From NCBI RefSeq assembly GCF_902170305.1, contig NZ_CABHWW010000026.1, forward strand, positions 310,001 to 374,000: 64,000 nt of DNA. The letters are read 5' to 3'. Below the pieces are notes generated by a model, which had not been told where the DNA came from, made no database searches, and saw only the letters and a list, made by a program, of their open reading frames with translations. Numbering within the stretch: the stretch's first letter is position 1; every line of letters begins with the position of its first letter. This DNA comes from Yersinia alsatica (lineage in GTDB: Bacteria; Pseudomonadota; Gammaproteobacteria; Enterobacterales; Enterobacteriaceae). Of this stretch, positions 1-9,299 are shown one piece after another. A program made the translations under genes and the position numbers.

Positions 1-93
1 AAACGTGGATGTCGCGTAAATGGCGGGCATCACGGCACCGGTGCTGTCAGGGGTATAACCGGCGTGGACGGTCAGCGTATCGAACTTTGCCAT
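1..93 (-). CDS. Cystathionine gamma-lyase/gamma-synthase family enzyme (5' end only)
   Basis: Only the first 31 codons are inside the window. They begin with ATG at 93 and read MAKFDTLTVHAG, then a conserved TGAVMPAIYATSTF segment. This matches the N-terminus of the Cys/Met-metabolism PLP enzymes (MetB, MetC and cystathionine gamma-lyase family). The gene lies 25 bp downstream of a cystathionine beta-synthase on the same strand, so the two probably form an operon for reverse transsulfuration, homocysteine to cystathionine to cysteine. The lyase role is inferred from that neighbour. The visible part cannot separate gamma-lyase from gamma-synthase. Confidence 0.85.
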   Translation of the reverse strand, partial: MAKFDTLTVHAGYTPDSTGAVMPAIYATSTF

Positions 94-118
94 AATAAAA
101 ATCCTTAATAAGAGAAGG

Positions 119-1486
119 TTAAGCCAGCTTTTGACGCCAGGTATTCAAAACATCGGTGCGGGTAATCAGGCCAAGAAAGTGTTCGCCATCCAGTACTACC
201 GCGACATGACCATCATTAAAGGTGGTCAGTAGCGCGTGGTAATCCGCCTCTTTTTGCAGCGTGTTGACTTGACGTGTCATGGCGGTACTGACGGGTAATT
301 TAAAATGGTTGGCATCGGCTTGGACCGCATTCAGCAGATCCCACTCATCAATCAGCCCAACGACTTTTTCGCCGTCTAACACCGGTAACTGTGAGATGTC
401 ATACAGGCGCATCCGGGCATGAGCGACCGCCAGTGTGTCTTGTGGCGTGACCGAGACAGTCGCACCATCCTGATGGCTATAAGTGATGTAATCGCGCAAA
501 TCGCCATGTTGAGGTTTGCTGAGTAAACCCTGCTCCAGTAGCCAGTAGTCATTGAACATTTTTGACAGGTATTTATTCCCACTGTCGCAGACAAAGGTCA
601 CGACCCGTTTCGGTGTGGTCTGCTCGCGGCAATAGCGCAATGCCGCAGCCAGCAAGGTACCGGTTGAAGAACCCGCCAGAATCCCTTCTTCGCGTAATAG
701 GGTGCGGGCAGTGCTGAATGCTTCGGCATCATCAATTTGGTAGGATTTTTTTACCTGAGAGAAATTACTCAGTGGCGGAATGAAATCCTCACCAATACCT
801 TCGACCAACCAACTGCCGGCATCATTAATCTGTGAGCTGTTGACGTAATCCGCCAAAATAGAACCGGCGGGATCAGCCAGCACAAACTCGGTGGTCGGCG
901 AAACCTCAGCAAAATATTGGCTCAGCCCACTCAAGGTGCCACTTGAGCCGACACCGACCACGATGGCGTCGATGTGTTCGTCCATCTGCTGCCACAGTTC
1001 TGGGCCGGTTGATGTCCGGTGTGCCGCCGGATTCGCAGGGTTATTGAACTGGTCAATATAGAAAGCGCCGGGGATTTCCTGGGCCAGACGCAGGGCATAA
1101 TCCTGATAATAAGCCGGATGACCTTTACCCACATCAGAACGGGTTAGCAACACTTGTGCGCCTAACGCCCGTAGATGGAAAATTTTCTCCTGACTCATTT
1201 TATCCGGCACCACCAAGACCAATTTGTAGCCTTTTAGTGCCGCTACCAGCGCCAGCCCCAGGCCAGTATTGCCCGCAGTGGCTTCAATAATAGTGCCACC
1301 GGGTGACAGCAGACCATCTCGTTCCGCCTGTTCAATCATCGACAGCGCGACTCTATCTTTAATCGAACCGCCGGGGTTTTGATTTTCCAACTTCACAAAC
1401 AATTGGCACGGGTCGGTATCAAAGCGGGTCAGTTCCAAAAGGGGGGTATGGCCGATAAGATCAAGCACCGAGCGAGGGATTGCCAT
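119..1486 (-). CDS. Cystathionine beta-synthase with C-terminal CBS domain pair
   Basis: A PLP-dependent fold-type II enzyme of 455 aa. It is expected to condense serine (or O-acetylserine) with homocysteine to give cystathionine in the cytoplasm. The PLP lysine is K43 in the NPGGSIKDR motif. A phosphate-binding loop GSSGTLSGL lies mid-protein, and about 120 C-terminal residues form two CBS repeats (ending in GLITRTDVLNTW). Plain CysK/CysM enzymes lack the CBS pair. The ATG at 1486 is preferred because GGAG precedes it by 6 nt; an upstream TTG at 1501 would make that ribosome-binding site coding. The gene is followed after 25 bp by a cystathionine lyase/synthase gene. An array of MetJ-like boxes lies about 140-205 bp upstream. 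Confidence 0.9.
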   Translation of the reverse strand: MAIPRSVLDLIGHTPLLELTRFDTDPCQLFVKLENQNPGGSIKDRVALSMIEQAERDGLLSPGGTIIEATAGNTGLGLALVAALKGYKLVLVVPDKMSQEKIFHLRALGAQVLLTRSDVGKGHPAYYQDYALRLAQEIPGAFYIDQFNNPANPAAHRTSTGPELWQQMDEHIDAIVVGVGSSGTLSGLSQYFAEVSPTTEFVLADPAGSILADYVNSSQINDAGSWLVEGIGEDFIPPLSNFSQVKKSYQIDDAEAFSTARTLLREEGILAGSSTGTLLAAALRYCREQTTPKRVVTFVCDSGNKYLSKMFNDYWLLEQGLLSKPQHGDLRDYITYSHQDGATVSVTPQDTLAVAHARMRLYDISQLPVLDGEKVVGLIDEWDLLNAVQADANHFKLPVSTAMTRQVNTLQKEADYHALLTTFNDGHVAVVLDGEHFLGLITRTDVLNTWRQKLA

Positions 1487-1627
1487 TATTTGCTCCAGCA
1501 AAAATTTGAGTTAACTGAGTGAGTTCAGTTAACAACCTATGGCGGGATAATAGCGCTAGCGACTTAGGCACTAAAAAGAACAAATAACCCATTTATATTC
1601 CTTTTTGGAATATGATTATTGTTTTTT

Positions 1628-1691
1628 AGACGTTTAGCTGCTTAGGTGTAAGGACGTTTAGATAGGAAGATGGTTAGCCGCGTAGCCATCA
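1628..1691. promoter_or_regulatory. Putative MetJ operator array (tandem metbox-like 8-mers)
   Basis: Eight consecutive 8-bp units run in register and seven of them begin with AG. The best are AGACGTTT (1628-1635, 7/8 to the metbox consensus AGACGTCT) and GGACGTTT (1652-1659, 6/8); the others match 3-5 of 8 positions. MetJ is known to bind tandem 8-bp metboxes cooperatively. The site lies between the divergent transsulfuration operon and dacC. Control of the transsulfuration genes by methionine/SAM status is the more sensible reading, but this is inferred from sequence only. The rest of the 419-bp intergenic region shows no gene. Confidence 0.5.
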
Positions 1692-1905
1692 ATATTTATT
1701 GAAAAAGCGCATCTTTACAAAACAAAACGTAAAACTACGCCCAATTGACTCGGCAATGGGATAAATTTAGAAAAGGTGCTGAAGTATGACTAAGCTAATA
1801 TTTCAGTATCAGTGAAAAGACGTTACTTTTTCGCTAATTGGACTGTGGTTTGTTCTGGGAATACCACTTATTTCCGATTATTTGCAAGGATACTCTGGCG
1901 ACCTC

Positions 1906-3111
1906 ATGATGAAATTTACCCTCCCGTTTAAGACAAAAAAGTTCTCTTTCAGTGCCGGATTATTGCTCTTGGTACTGCCCGCCGCCCATGCGGCTGATGC
2001 TCCAGCGGCTCCGGTGATCGATGCTAAAGCCTATGTATTGATGGACTATGACAGTGGGAAAGTGCTGGCTGAGGGGAACAGTGACCAACGCCTTGACCCG
2101 GCCAGTTTGACGAAAATTATGTCCAGCTATGTGATTGGGCAGGCGATTAAAGCCGGTAAAGTTCATCCGGATGATCTGGTGACTGTCGGGAAAGATGCTT
2201 GGGCCACTGGTAATCCGGCCTTGCGAGGCTCTTCACTGATGTTTTTGAAACCGGGCGATCAGGTGAAATTGTCCGATTTGAATAAAGGCATTGTTATTCA
2301 ATCAGGTAATGATGCCAGCATCGCATTGGCGGATTATATCGCTGGGAGCCAGGATAGTTTTGTTGGCTTGATGAATAATTACGCCAAAGCATTGGGCCTG
2401 AACAATACCAACTTTATGACAGTGCATGGCCTTGATGCGCCGGGGCAGTATAGTACCGCACACGATATGGCCTTATTGGGGCAAGCACTGATCCGTGATG
2501 TGCCCGAAGAGTATGCACTACACAAAGAGAAAGAATTTACCTTTAATAAAATTCGCCAGATTAACCGTAACCGCCTGTTATGGAGCACTAATCTCAATGT
2601 CGATGGTATGAAAACCGGCTATACCACCGGGGCGGGGCATAATCTGGTGGCTTCGGCGACCGACGGGCCAATGCGACTGATTTCTGTGGTACTAGGTGCG
2701 CCCAGCGATAGAGTGCGTTTCAGTGAAAGTGAGAAACTCCTGACGTGGGGATTCCGCTTCTATGAAACCGTGGTGCCGATTAAAGCCACCAAACCTTTTG
2801 TGACGCAGAAAGTATGGTTTGGTGACACCGGGCAAGCTGAACTTGGTGTTGCGCAAGATGCCGCCATCACCATCCCGAAAGGGCAGATGAAGAACTTGAA
2901 AGCCAGTTATAAGCTGGATCAAACAGAGCTACGAGCACCACTGGCGAAGCATCAGGTGGTGGGGACGATAGATTTTCAACTGGATGGCAAAACTATCGAC
3001 CAGCGCCCGCTAGTGGTATTGAACGAAGTCAAAGAGGGCGGCTTCTTTAGCCGTATCTGGGATTTTGTCATGATGAAACTTAACCAGTGGTTTGGCGGGG
3101 TTTTTGGTTAA
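1906..3111 (+). CDS. dacC: D-alanyl-D-alanine carboxypeptidase (PBP6 type)
   Basis: A low-molecular-mass penicillin-binding protein that removes the terminal D-Ala from peptidoglycan pentapeptides in the periplasm. Counting from ATG 1906 (401 aa), a signal peptide ends near AHA at residue 29. The active-site triad follows: SLTK at 67-70, SGN at 133-135 and KTG at 236-238. The C-terminal beta-rich PBP5-like domain ends in an amphipathic anchor helix (residues around [19 protein letters not shown]). The TTG at 1882 would extend the protein before the signal peptide and is less likely. dacC rather than dacA is chosen because deoR and the ybjG/ybjL block follow, as around E. coli dacC. Confidence 0.9.
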   Translation: MMKFTLPFKTKKFSFSAGLLLLVLPAAHAADAPAAPVIDAKAYVLMDYDSGKVLAEGNSDQRLDPASLTKIMSSYVIGQAIKAGKVHPDDLVTVGKDAWATGNPALRGSSLMFLKPGDQVKLSDLNKGIVIQSGNDASIALADYIAGSQDSFVGLMNNYAKALGLNNTNFMTVHGLDAPGQYSTAHDMALLGQALIRDVPEEYALHKEKEFTFNKIRQINRNRLLWSTNLNVDGMKTGYTTGAGHNLVASATDGPMRLISVVLGAPSDRVRFSESEKLLTWGFRFYETVVPIKATKPFVTQKVWFGDTGQAELGVAQDAAITIPKGQMKNLKASYKLDQTELRAPLAKHQVVGTIDFQLDGKTIDQRPLVVLNEVKEGGFFSRIWDFVMMKLNQWFGGVFG

Positions 3112-3126
3112 GTTTAGGATGATTAT

Positions 3127-3152
3127 ATAGGGCGACTATCCGGTCGCCCTAT
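3127..3152 (+). terminator. Hairpin after dacC
   Basis: A perfect 10-bp stem (ATAGGGCGAC / GTCGCCCTAT) with a 6-nt loop begins 15 bp after the dacC stop. No clear T-run follows, so intrinsic termination is likely but not certain. Confidence 0.5.
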
Positions 3153-3157
3153 TACCC

Positions 3158-3464
3158 TTCGAACTTGAAGCCGCAGGGGTGTTAGCGGCGCTCACTCACC
3201 CGAATCACTGACTTGAGTCAGCTCATCGGGATTTGCTCTCTTGCTGCCTACCTGCAACACCACGTTCTTTGGGTAACCTCTTCGGACTTGAAACCGCAGG
3301 GGTTAGCGGCGCTCACTCACCCGAGTCACTGACTTGAGTCAGCTCATCGGGATTTGCTCTCTTGCTGCCTACCTGCAACTCCACGTTCTTTGGGTAACCT
3401 CTTCGGACTTGAAACCGCATGGGGTAGTGGCGAGAACTCACCCGAATCACTGACTTTAGCCTTA
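3158..3464. repeat. Tandem ERIC-like repeats (about 2.5 copies)
   Basis: A unit of about 122 bp starts at 3158, repeats at 3281 and starts a third, incomplete time at 3402. Each copy has a CGCTCACTCACCCGA-like segment, an AGCTCATCGGGATTTG-like segment and a CTGCAACNCCACGTTCTTTGGGTA-like end. These correspond to the core segments of enterobacterial repetitive intergenic consensus (ERIC/IRU) elements. The array fills the gap between the convergent 3' ends of dacC and sdaB. Confidence 0.8.
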
Positions 3465-3469
3465 GTGCA

Positions 3470-4837
3470 TCAGTTGCAGGCGACTATCTTGATTGCCAGC
3501 CCACCGCGAGACGTTTCACGATATTTTGAGTTCATATCTTTGCCGGTTTCATACATCGTTTCGATGACTTTATCCAGACAGACACTTGGCTCACTAGTCC
3601 GACGCAGCGCCATCCGAGCGGCATTAACCGCTTGCACGGCGGAAATGGCATTACGCTCAATGCAAGGCACCTGAACTTGCCCGGCCACAGGGTCACAAGT
3701 TAGCCCCAGATTATGCTCCATGGCGATTTCAGCGGCGATACAGACCTGAGCAGGGCTACCTCCCATTAACTCAGCCAAACCTGCTGCGGCCATTGAACAG
3801 GCAACCCCGACTTCCCCCTGACAGCCCACTTCTGCGCCAGAAATAGATGCGTTCATTTTATACAGCGCACCAATAACCCCTGAAACCAGGAAATAACGGC
3901 TGTAAGAGTTTTCATTCACTGGGCGAATGAATTTATCGTAGTAAGCCAAAACCGCAGGAATAATACCGCAAGCCCCGTTAGTCGGTGCTGTGACCACACG
4001 CCCGCCCGCGGCATTTTCTTCGTTAACCGCTAAGGCATACATATTGATCCAATCAACCACCATCATTGGGTCAGCATTATGCTTATCCGTAGTGACCAGC
4101 ATCCGGCGCAATGCCGCGGCACGGCGCGGCACTTTCATCGGGCCGGGTAACAGGCCTTCAGTATTAATACCGCGCTCAATCCCCGCTTGCATCACCTCCC
4201 AGATCGCCGCAAAGTGCGCGCTTATCTCGGCTTTACTGTGCAAAGCCAGCTCATTTTGCATCACTAAACCTGATAAAGATAAACCGGTATCTTTACAGTG
4301 TTTTTGCAGATCGCGGGCAGAATTGAAGGGATAGGGCACGGTCACTGCGTGGCTATCTTGCTGACCAAACTGAGTTTCATCGACAATAAACCCGCCGCCG
4401 ATGGAGTAATAGGTTTTGCTGTAAATACAGTCATCACCAGCATGTGCACTGATGGACATGCCATTTTCATGCAGTGGCAAATTGGTTTCATGGAAGTTCA
4501 TGCCACCCACTGCCGGGAAATCAACTTCATGGCTACCATTAGCCAGTAACAGGCGTTCCCGCGACTCTACATCACGGATAAATCCTTGTATTGCATCAAT
4601 ATCAACGGTATCAGGCAAGTTACCCGCCAGCCCCATGATAATGGCGATATCAGTATGGTGACCTTTACCAGTCAGAGACAGAGAGCCGTAAACATCAACA
4701 GTGATTCGGGTGACGGCAGGAAGATGTCCTAGTGTGATTAAATCATCGGTAAACAGCTTGCCGGCTTTCATTGGGCCGACGGTGTGGGAGCTGGATGGAC
4801 CAATACCAATCTTGAAAATGTCAAAAACGCTGACCAT
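3470..4837 (-). CDS. sdaB: L-serine dehydratase (L-serine ammonia-lyase, Fe-S type)
   Basis: A 455-aa, single-chain iron-sulfur serine deaminase that converts L-serine to pyruvate and ammonia. The N-terminal beta domain starts with the family signature GIGPSSSHTVGPMKAG. The C-terminal alpha domain carries conserved Gly/Cys segments (APTNGACGIIPAV, GCQGEVGVACSMAAAGL) with the 4Fe-4S cluster cysteines. The length fits E. coli SdaA/SdaB. It lies downstream of the serine transporter sdaC on the same strand, as in the E. coli sdaC-sdaB operon, which favours sdaB over sdaA. A GGAGG ribosome-binding site precedes the ATG at 4837. The 3' end abuts the ERIC-like array. Confidence 0.92.
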   Translation of the reverse strand: MVSVFDIFKIGIGPSSSHTVGPMKAGKLFTDDLITLGHLPAVTRITVDVYGSLSLTGKGHHTDIAIIMGLAGNLPDTVDIDAIQGFIRDVESRERLLLANGSHEVDFPAVGGMNFHETNLPLHENGMSISAHAGDDCIYSKTYYSIGGGFIVDETQFGQQDSHAVTVPYPFNSARDLQKHCKDTGLSLSGLVMQNELALHSKAEISAHFAAIWEVMQAGIERGINTEGLLPGPMKVPRRAAALRRMLVTTDKHNADPMMVVDWINMYALAVNEENAAGGRVVTAPTNGACGIIPAVLAYYDKFIRPVNENSYSRYFLVSGVIGALYKMNASISGAEVGCQGEVGVACSMAAAGLAELMGGSPAQVCIAAEIAMEHNLGLTCDPVAGQVQVPCIERNAISAVQAVNAARMALRRTSEPSVCLDKVIETMYETGKDMNSKYRETSRGGLAIKIVACN

Positions 4838-4918
4838 ATATTCGCCTCCTTCATGTTAAAGGCGTTATACCCATGCTGGGTAATATTATTAAAATGCTTA
4901 CATTACCGTGGAATAGAG

Positions 4919-4943
4919 AGCCGGCGCGGACGCACCGGCTTTT
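4919..4943 (-). terminator. Hairpin in the sdaC-sdaB gap
   Basis: A 6-bp stem, AGCCGG (4919-4924) with CCGGCT (4935-4940), lies between sdaC and sdaB. On the transcribed minus strand it is not followed by a T-run, so it may be a partial terminator, an mRNA-stabilising hairpin or a processing site. Confidence 0.3.
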
Positions 4944-5006
4944 GAAACAATTTACAACGTCAGATGATGGTTGTGAGCTGGCCGTGAGCACTGGCCAGCC
5001 TCTAAA

Positions 5007-6302
5007 TCATTTACCGAACAGGCTGAACAAGATTGCAGAGATAGCAATCAGGCCCATGATGACGACGAATACGTTGCTGATGTGACCGCTGTATTTGCGC
5101 ATCGCAGGAACTTTATGGATTGCATACATTGGCATCAGGAACAGCAGCATTGCGATGATTGGGCCACCCAATGTTTCAATCATGCCCAAGATGCTTGGGT
5201 TCATGGTTGCTACGATCCAGGTTGTCACCAGCATGAACAGTGCAGTAATGCGGTTCAGTTTGTCATGATTGATGGCTTTGCCTTTGCTACGCAGAGACTT
5301 GATCATCATCCCGTTAAAGCCTTCACGTGCGCCTAAGTAGTGGCCCAGGAAAGATTTGGTGATAGCGATAAAGGCAATGACCGGAGCCATATAGGCAATC
5401 ATTGGGGTATTAAAGTGGTTAGCCAGGTAAGACAGAATAGAGATATTCTGGCTTTTTGCTTCAGCCAAATCAGCCGGAGACAGGCTCAGTACGCAGCTGA
5501 ATACGAAGAACATCACCGTAACAACCATCATGATGTGAGCGAAAGCCAAAATGCGGGAGCATTTTTTCTCAGCCTCAACACCGTACTCTTCACGTTTTGC
5601 TACCGCAAAGGCGGAAATGATCGGGGAGTGGTTGAACGAGAATACCATCACCGGAATCACCAGCCATAGGGTCATCCACAGGCCACTGCCAGTCCCATTG
5701 CCATCCATTGATACATGTTCAAATATCGCACCTGACCAGTTAGGGATCAGATAGACCGCCAACAGCATCAATACCGCGACAAATGGGAAGACCAGAATAC
5801 TCATTGCTTTCACAATGGCATGCTCACCAAAACGCACGATAGTCATCAGGCCGATGATCAGAATCAGCGACAGAATGGCACGTGGGGGTGATGGCAGATG
5901 CATCTGGTGTGTGATGAAGCTATCAACAGTGTTGGTAATTGCCACACTGTAGACCAACAAGATTGGGTAGATAGCAAAGAAGTAAAGCAGAGTAATCAGC
6001 TTACCCGCGCCTTTACCAAAATGCTCTTCAACCACTTCAGTAATGTCTTCACCCGGATTTTTACCTGACAGCACAAAGCGGCACAGGCCACGGTGAGCAT
6101 AAAACGTCATCGGGAAAGCGATGATAGCCATAACGATAAGAGGCAGAAGGCCGCCGATACCCGCGTTGATTGGCAGGAACAGTACGCCAGCACCGATTGC
6201 TGTTCCGTACAGACCCAACATCCACATGGTGTCGGTTTTACGCCATGTGCTTGATGAAACTTTTCCCGTGGAGGCAATAGTGCCTACTTGAGTAGTGTCC
6301 AT
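5007..6302 (-). CDS. sdaC: Serine/proton symporter
   Basis: A 431-aa inner-membrane amino-acid permease of the HAAAP (serine/threonine) family that imports L-serine with protons. The sequence contains about 11 hydrophobic segments. The N-terminal part has the conserved [21 protein letters not shown] stretch, in which a glycine-rich unwound helix binds substrate. It is upstream of sdaB with a 169-bp gap, so uptake and deamination of serine are probably coupled in one transcript. The upstream 1.1 kb is unusually long and AT-rich for this genome. Confidence 0.93.
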   Translation of the reverse strand: MDTTQVGTIASTGKVSSSTWRKTDTMWMLGLYGTAIGAGVLFLPINAGIGGLLPLIVMAIIAFPMTFYAHRGLCRFVLSGKNPGEDITEVVEEHFGKGAGKLITLLYFFAIYPILLVYSVAITNTVDSFITHQMHLPSPPRAILSLILIIGLMTIVRFGEHAIVKAMSILVFPFVAVLMLLAVYLIPNWSGAIFEHVSMDGNGTGSGLWMTLWLVIPVMVFSFNHSPIISAFAVAKREEYGVEAEKKCSRILAFAHIMMVVTVMFFVFSCVLSLSPADLAEAKSQNISILSYLANHFNTPMIAYMAPVIAFIAITKSFLGHYLGAREGFNGMMIKSLRSKGKAINHDKLNRITALFMLVTTWIVATMNPSILGMIETLGGPIIAMLLFLMPMYAIHKVPAMRKYSGHISNVFVVIMGLIAISAILFSLFGK

Positions 6303-7440
6303 GAAAAATCTCCATAGTGAACACGTTAATTTAAAATTAAGAACCGAAAGTTAGGCTCCTGTAATGCTTTATTTAGCGACATTATCAGGCGAAAAATTCA
6401 GTCTAAACGATTCGTCTAAAATGGTGCCCTGGTTATTACGTTGGTGCCGTAGTCGCGTGTTATACCTAAAAGTTAAAGTGCAAAAATTAACCGATTGTAA
6501 GAGTGTGAATTCGTTTTATCGGATATTTTTATTGTTCTGATAAGAACTCTAGTTTTTGCTGGCGGCAAGATAGCGATTTGTAGTGAAAACTACCGTGATC
6601 CTGCTCTCAAATGCTCAATAAACTCGCCGACGATCACTTGTTACGAATTTACATCTGATTGTTGTGTTAATGTTTATTTTTTATCACTAAGGATAATAAA
6701 TAAGCATTCTTTGCACTGTTCAATAAATAAACAATCAGATTTTCATCCTCTCTATCTTGGTGGGAAATATATTTTAACCACGCTTATGAATCTAGTTAAA
6801 ATCAAGTTTTTCACTGATTTATTGATGAATATCATTAATGTAAAATAATGATATTGAATTAACTAATTGATTTTAAATGACTTTATCTTTTTTCTGTTAT
6901 CAGTATGGCTGCTGATACCTGGCGGTAATATAAACAGTTAAATAAGACAAAAATGAAAGGTTTATTGCTGAATTAAATAAGTCAGTGAGTGACTATTTGC
7001 ATTCCATGGTTTATTTGTCATATGAAATATTGTGATGATTATTTGTCTGACAATATAACTGTCGCTATTTCTTGGCATAGATGTATTAAAAAGAATGACA
7101 AATGTTAAATTAATTTACCTTAAGCTCAGTTATTACTGGCACTTAATTATGGAATGAAATTGTGTTTTAAATTTTTTATAGATTAAAAATCATATTAAGC
7201 ACAAATAAAATAGGGTTATAACCCCTTGGCTTATTTTGCTTAAATATAATACGTTTTTTAGATAATACACCTCTATCGTATTCATCCAGTATTTACACAA
7301 TTAAGATTTTTGCTATGTAATCAAGGCGATCTGTCAGCGAGCGACTAAATCAGTATTTAGAGCGGAAAAAATCCCATGCCAACGAGATGACGCGCATCTC
7401 ACTAGCAAGGGAAATAATCAGTGGGGCAGGGCGTGCGGGC
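6303..7440. other. AT-rich intergenic region without a recognisable gene
   Basis: This 1.14-kb gap separates sdaC from deoR. It is visibly more AT-rich than the flanking genes and contains no protein-like reading frame on either strand. The only clear structure is a GGGTTATAACCC palindrome around 7213-7224, flanked by an imperfect AAGCA...TGCTT inverted repeat. It may hold the sdaC promoter and binding sites for global regulators, or degraded DNA. No specific site could be assigned. Confidence 0.6.
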
Positions 7441-8205
7441 TTAACAGTAGGTTTTAATACTATGCTGTAAAAAGAATTGGCTGAATTCATCATCAGGTTG
7501 GCGATCAGTCACCAATGCATCAAAGAGGGTCAGAGCGCCAATACTGGCAGGTTTTATTTTGCCGAACTTACTGTGGTCAGCGACCAGAATTTTATGCTGG
7601 GATTTGGCAATCGCCCGTTGCTTCAGTAGGATCTCGTCGAAGTTGAAACACGTTGCGCCGTACTCAATTGAAACACCGGCTGCGGAGATAAAAGCTTTAT
7701 TCGGGCAGGCGTTGTCTAGTTCATTGTGCTGGCTGATAGGGGTGAAAATGTAGTTGTTAGGCTTGAACTCGCCACCACACAGGATCACTTTACAGTTAGG
7801 TTTATCTTGTAAGGAAAGAAAAGTGTTGAGGGAGTAGCAAATGGCGGTAAATGACAGTTCTTCATCTATTTCGTCAATGATTGATGGAATTGTGGTGCCA
7901 CAATCAAAAAAAACAGTGTCATTCTCGGCAATAAGACGTGCTGCCAACTGACCGATGCGGCGTTTTTCTTCCACCTGCTTGGCTTGTTGGTCCGAAACAA
8001 AATAGTTATTGGCGTTATTGCTTTTTGGGTCCATCACCACGTAACCGCCCAACAAAATGACGGCAGTAGGTTCAGCGCTAAGATCTCGGCGAATGGTCAT
8101 TTCAGACACGCGCAGCAGATTGGCGGCGTCTTTTAGATGGATTTTGTCGGAACGCTTAAGGGCCTGAGTAAGTTTATTAATTCGTTCAGCACGGCGGGTT
8201 TCCAT
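7441..8205 (-). CDS. deoR: Deoxyribose operon transcriptional repressor DeoR
   Basis: A 254-aa DeoR-family repressor, close in length to E. coli DeoR (252 aa). The N-terminal winged HTH includes the segment LKDAANLLRVSEMTIRRDL (about residues 24-42). The C-terminal sugar-phosphate sensor domain keeps the FFDCGTT and SAAGV motifs typical of the family. DeoR represses nucleoside and deoxyribose catabolism and is released by deoxyribose-5-phosphate. Its neighbour is deoC, which carries a DeoR-like operator. It lies downstream of dacC as in E. coli, although sdaCB has been inserted between them. Confidence 0.9.
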   Translation of the reverse strand: METRRAERINKLTQALKRSDKIHLKDAANLLRVSEMTIRRDLSAEPTAVILLGGYVVMDPKSNNANNYFVSDQQAKQVEEKRRIGQLAARLIAENDTVFFDCGTTIPSIIDEIDEELSFTAICYSLNTFLSLQDKPNCKVILCGGEFKPNNYIFTPISQHNELDNACPNKAFISAAGVSIEYGATCFNFDEILLKQRAIAKSQHKILVADHSKFGKIKPASIGALTLFDALVTDRQPDDEFSQFFLQHSIKTYC

Positions 8206-8353
8206 AAGCTATTCCTGACAAGTTATTTTCAAAACCAAATATTGCGCACAACTCTTTGTAATGCAATCTAAAACAAGCTATTACAAAACAAAAAACAGAG
8301 TAAAACAGTCGATGGCAATAATTAAGCCCGACAAGCGCCGGGCTTACAATAAT

Positions 8354-9025
8354 TTAGTAACTTGATGCGGAGGCGGACTGGCCTGAAACGATGGCCACTC
8401 CTGAACTGGTACCAATGCGTGTCGCGCCAGCTTTAATCATGGTTTCAGCTGTTGCTTGGTCTCGAACTGCACCGGATGCCTTAACACCCATGACCGGGCC
8501 GACTGTGGCACGCATCAATTTTACATGTTCTTCTTTCGCGCCACCGGTGCTGAAACCGGTTGAAGTTTTAACAAAAGCGACGTCAAGCTCACGGCAGATA
8601 TCACAAACTTGTACAATTTGTGCATCGCTAAGCAGGCAAGTCTCTAATATTACTTTCAACGGTGTTGCGCCGCAATTATCACGCACAGCCTTGATGTCAG
8701 CTTTAACTTCATCAATTTTGCCGCTTTTTAACCAGCCAACATTGATAACCATATCAATCTCTTGTGCGCCAGCCTTGATAGCCGCTTGAGCTTCAAAGGC
8801 TTTTGCTTCGGTCAGACCGGCCCCCAGAGGGAACCCAATTACTGAGCATACTTTTACTGGGCTACCCGCCAGTTGCTGTGCCGCCAGGGGAACATAGCCA
8901 GAGTTAACACATACAGTATAGAAATGATGCTGTTTAGCTTCTTCACACAACTTAATGATTTGTGCTTCAGTGGCATCCATTGCCAGTAGGGTATGGTCAA
9001 TGTAGCTAGCGTAATTGATCGTCAT
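8354..9025 (-). CDS. deoC: Deoxyribose-phosphate aldolase
   Basis: A class I aldolase of 223 aa that splits 2-deoxy-D-ribose 5-phosphate into glyceraldehyde 3-phosphate and acetaldehyde. The Schiff-base lysine lies in [12 protein letters not shown], and the conserved [10 protein letters not shown] and [14 protein letters not shown] motifs are present. The ATG at 9025 is chosen because AAGGA precedes it and it matches the family start ([14 protein letters not shown]). The upstream in-frame extension is low-complexity AT-rich sequence. The gene stands next to its regulator deoR instead of inside a deoCABD operon; no deoA, deoB or deoD is in the window. Confidence 0.93.
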   Translation of the reverse strand: MTINYASYIDHTLLAMDATEAQIIKLCEEAKQHHFYTVCVNSGYVPLAAQQLAGSPVKVCSVIGFPLGAGLTEAKAFEAQAAIKAGAQEIDMVINVGWLKSGKIDEVKADIKAVRDNCGATPLKVILETCLLSDAQIVQVCDICRELDVAFVKTSTGFSTGGAKEEHVKLMRATVGPVMGVKASGAVRDQATAETMIKAGATRIGTSSGVAIVSGQSASASSY

Positions 9026-9063
9026 GATTATTATCCTTTTGTTCATCTGTAAGTTAGTTCTGT

Positions 9064-9079
9064 TGTTATAATAATAACA
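9064..9079. promoter_or_regulatory. Putative DeoR operator upstream of deoC
   Basis: The 16-bp palindrome TGTTATAATAATAACA lies 38 bp upstream of the deoC start. It matches 13 of 16 positions of the E. coli deo operator TGTTAGAATTCTAACA. Its position and the adjacent deoR gene make repression of deoC by DeoR likely. This is inferred from sequence. Confidence 0.65.
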
Positions 9080-9299
9080 TTTAAAAGAAAAAACAAAGAT
9101 AATTCTCACAAATATGGCTATTTTAGATTTTATTTTGTTATTTTAATTACATTGATGGCGATTAAATAGACAACAGATACACTTAATTGAAGTGTATCTG
9201 ATTGAATTTTATTGGTTTTAAATAGAGTGGTATTTTTGACGAGAGAGATTGCCGGTCTTTTCGCTTACCGGCAATGTGAGATAAGTAACGTGCGGAGGA

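Noticed and set aside
3158-3464. CRISPR array
   Set aside because: The repeats are about 122 bp long and lie head to tail without unique spacers; they match ERIC-like elements. No CRISPR pattern was seen elsewhere in the window.
3354-3674. Plus-strand frame of 106 aa over the repeats and the sdaB end
   Set aside because: It is formed by repeat DNA and the antisense of sdaB.
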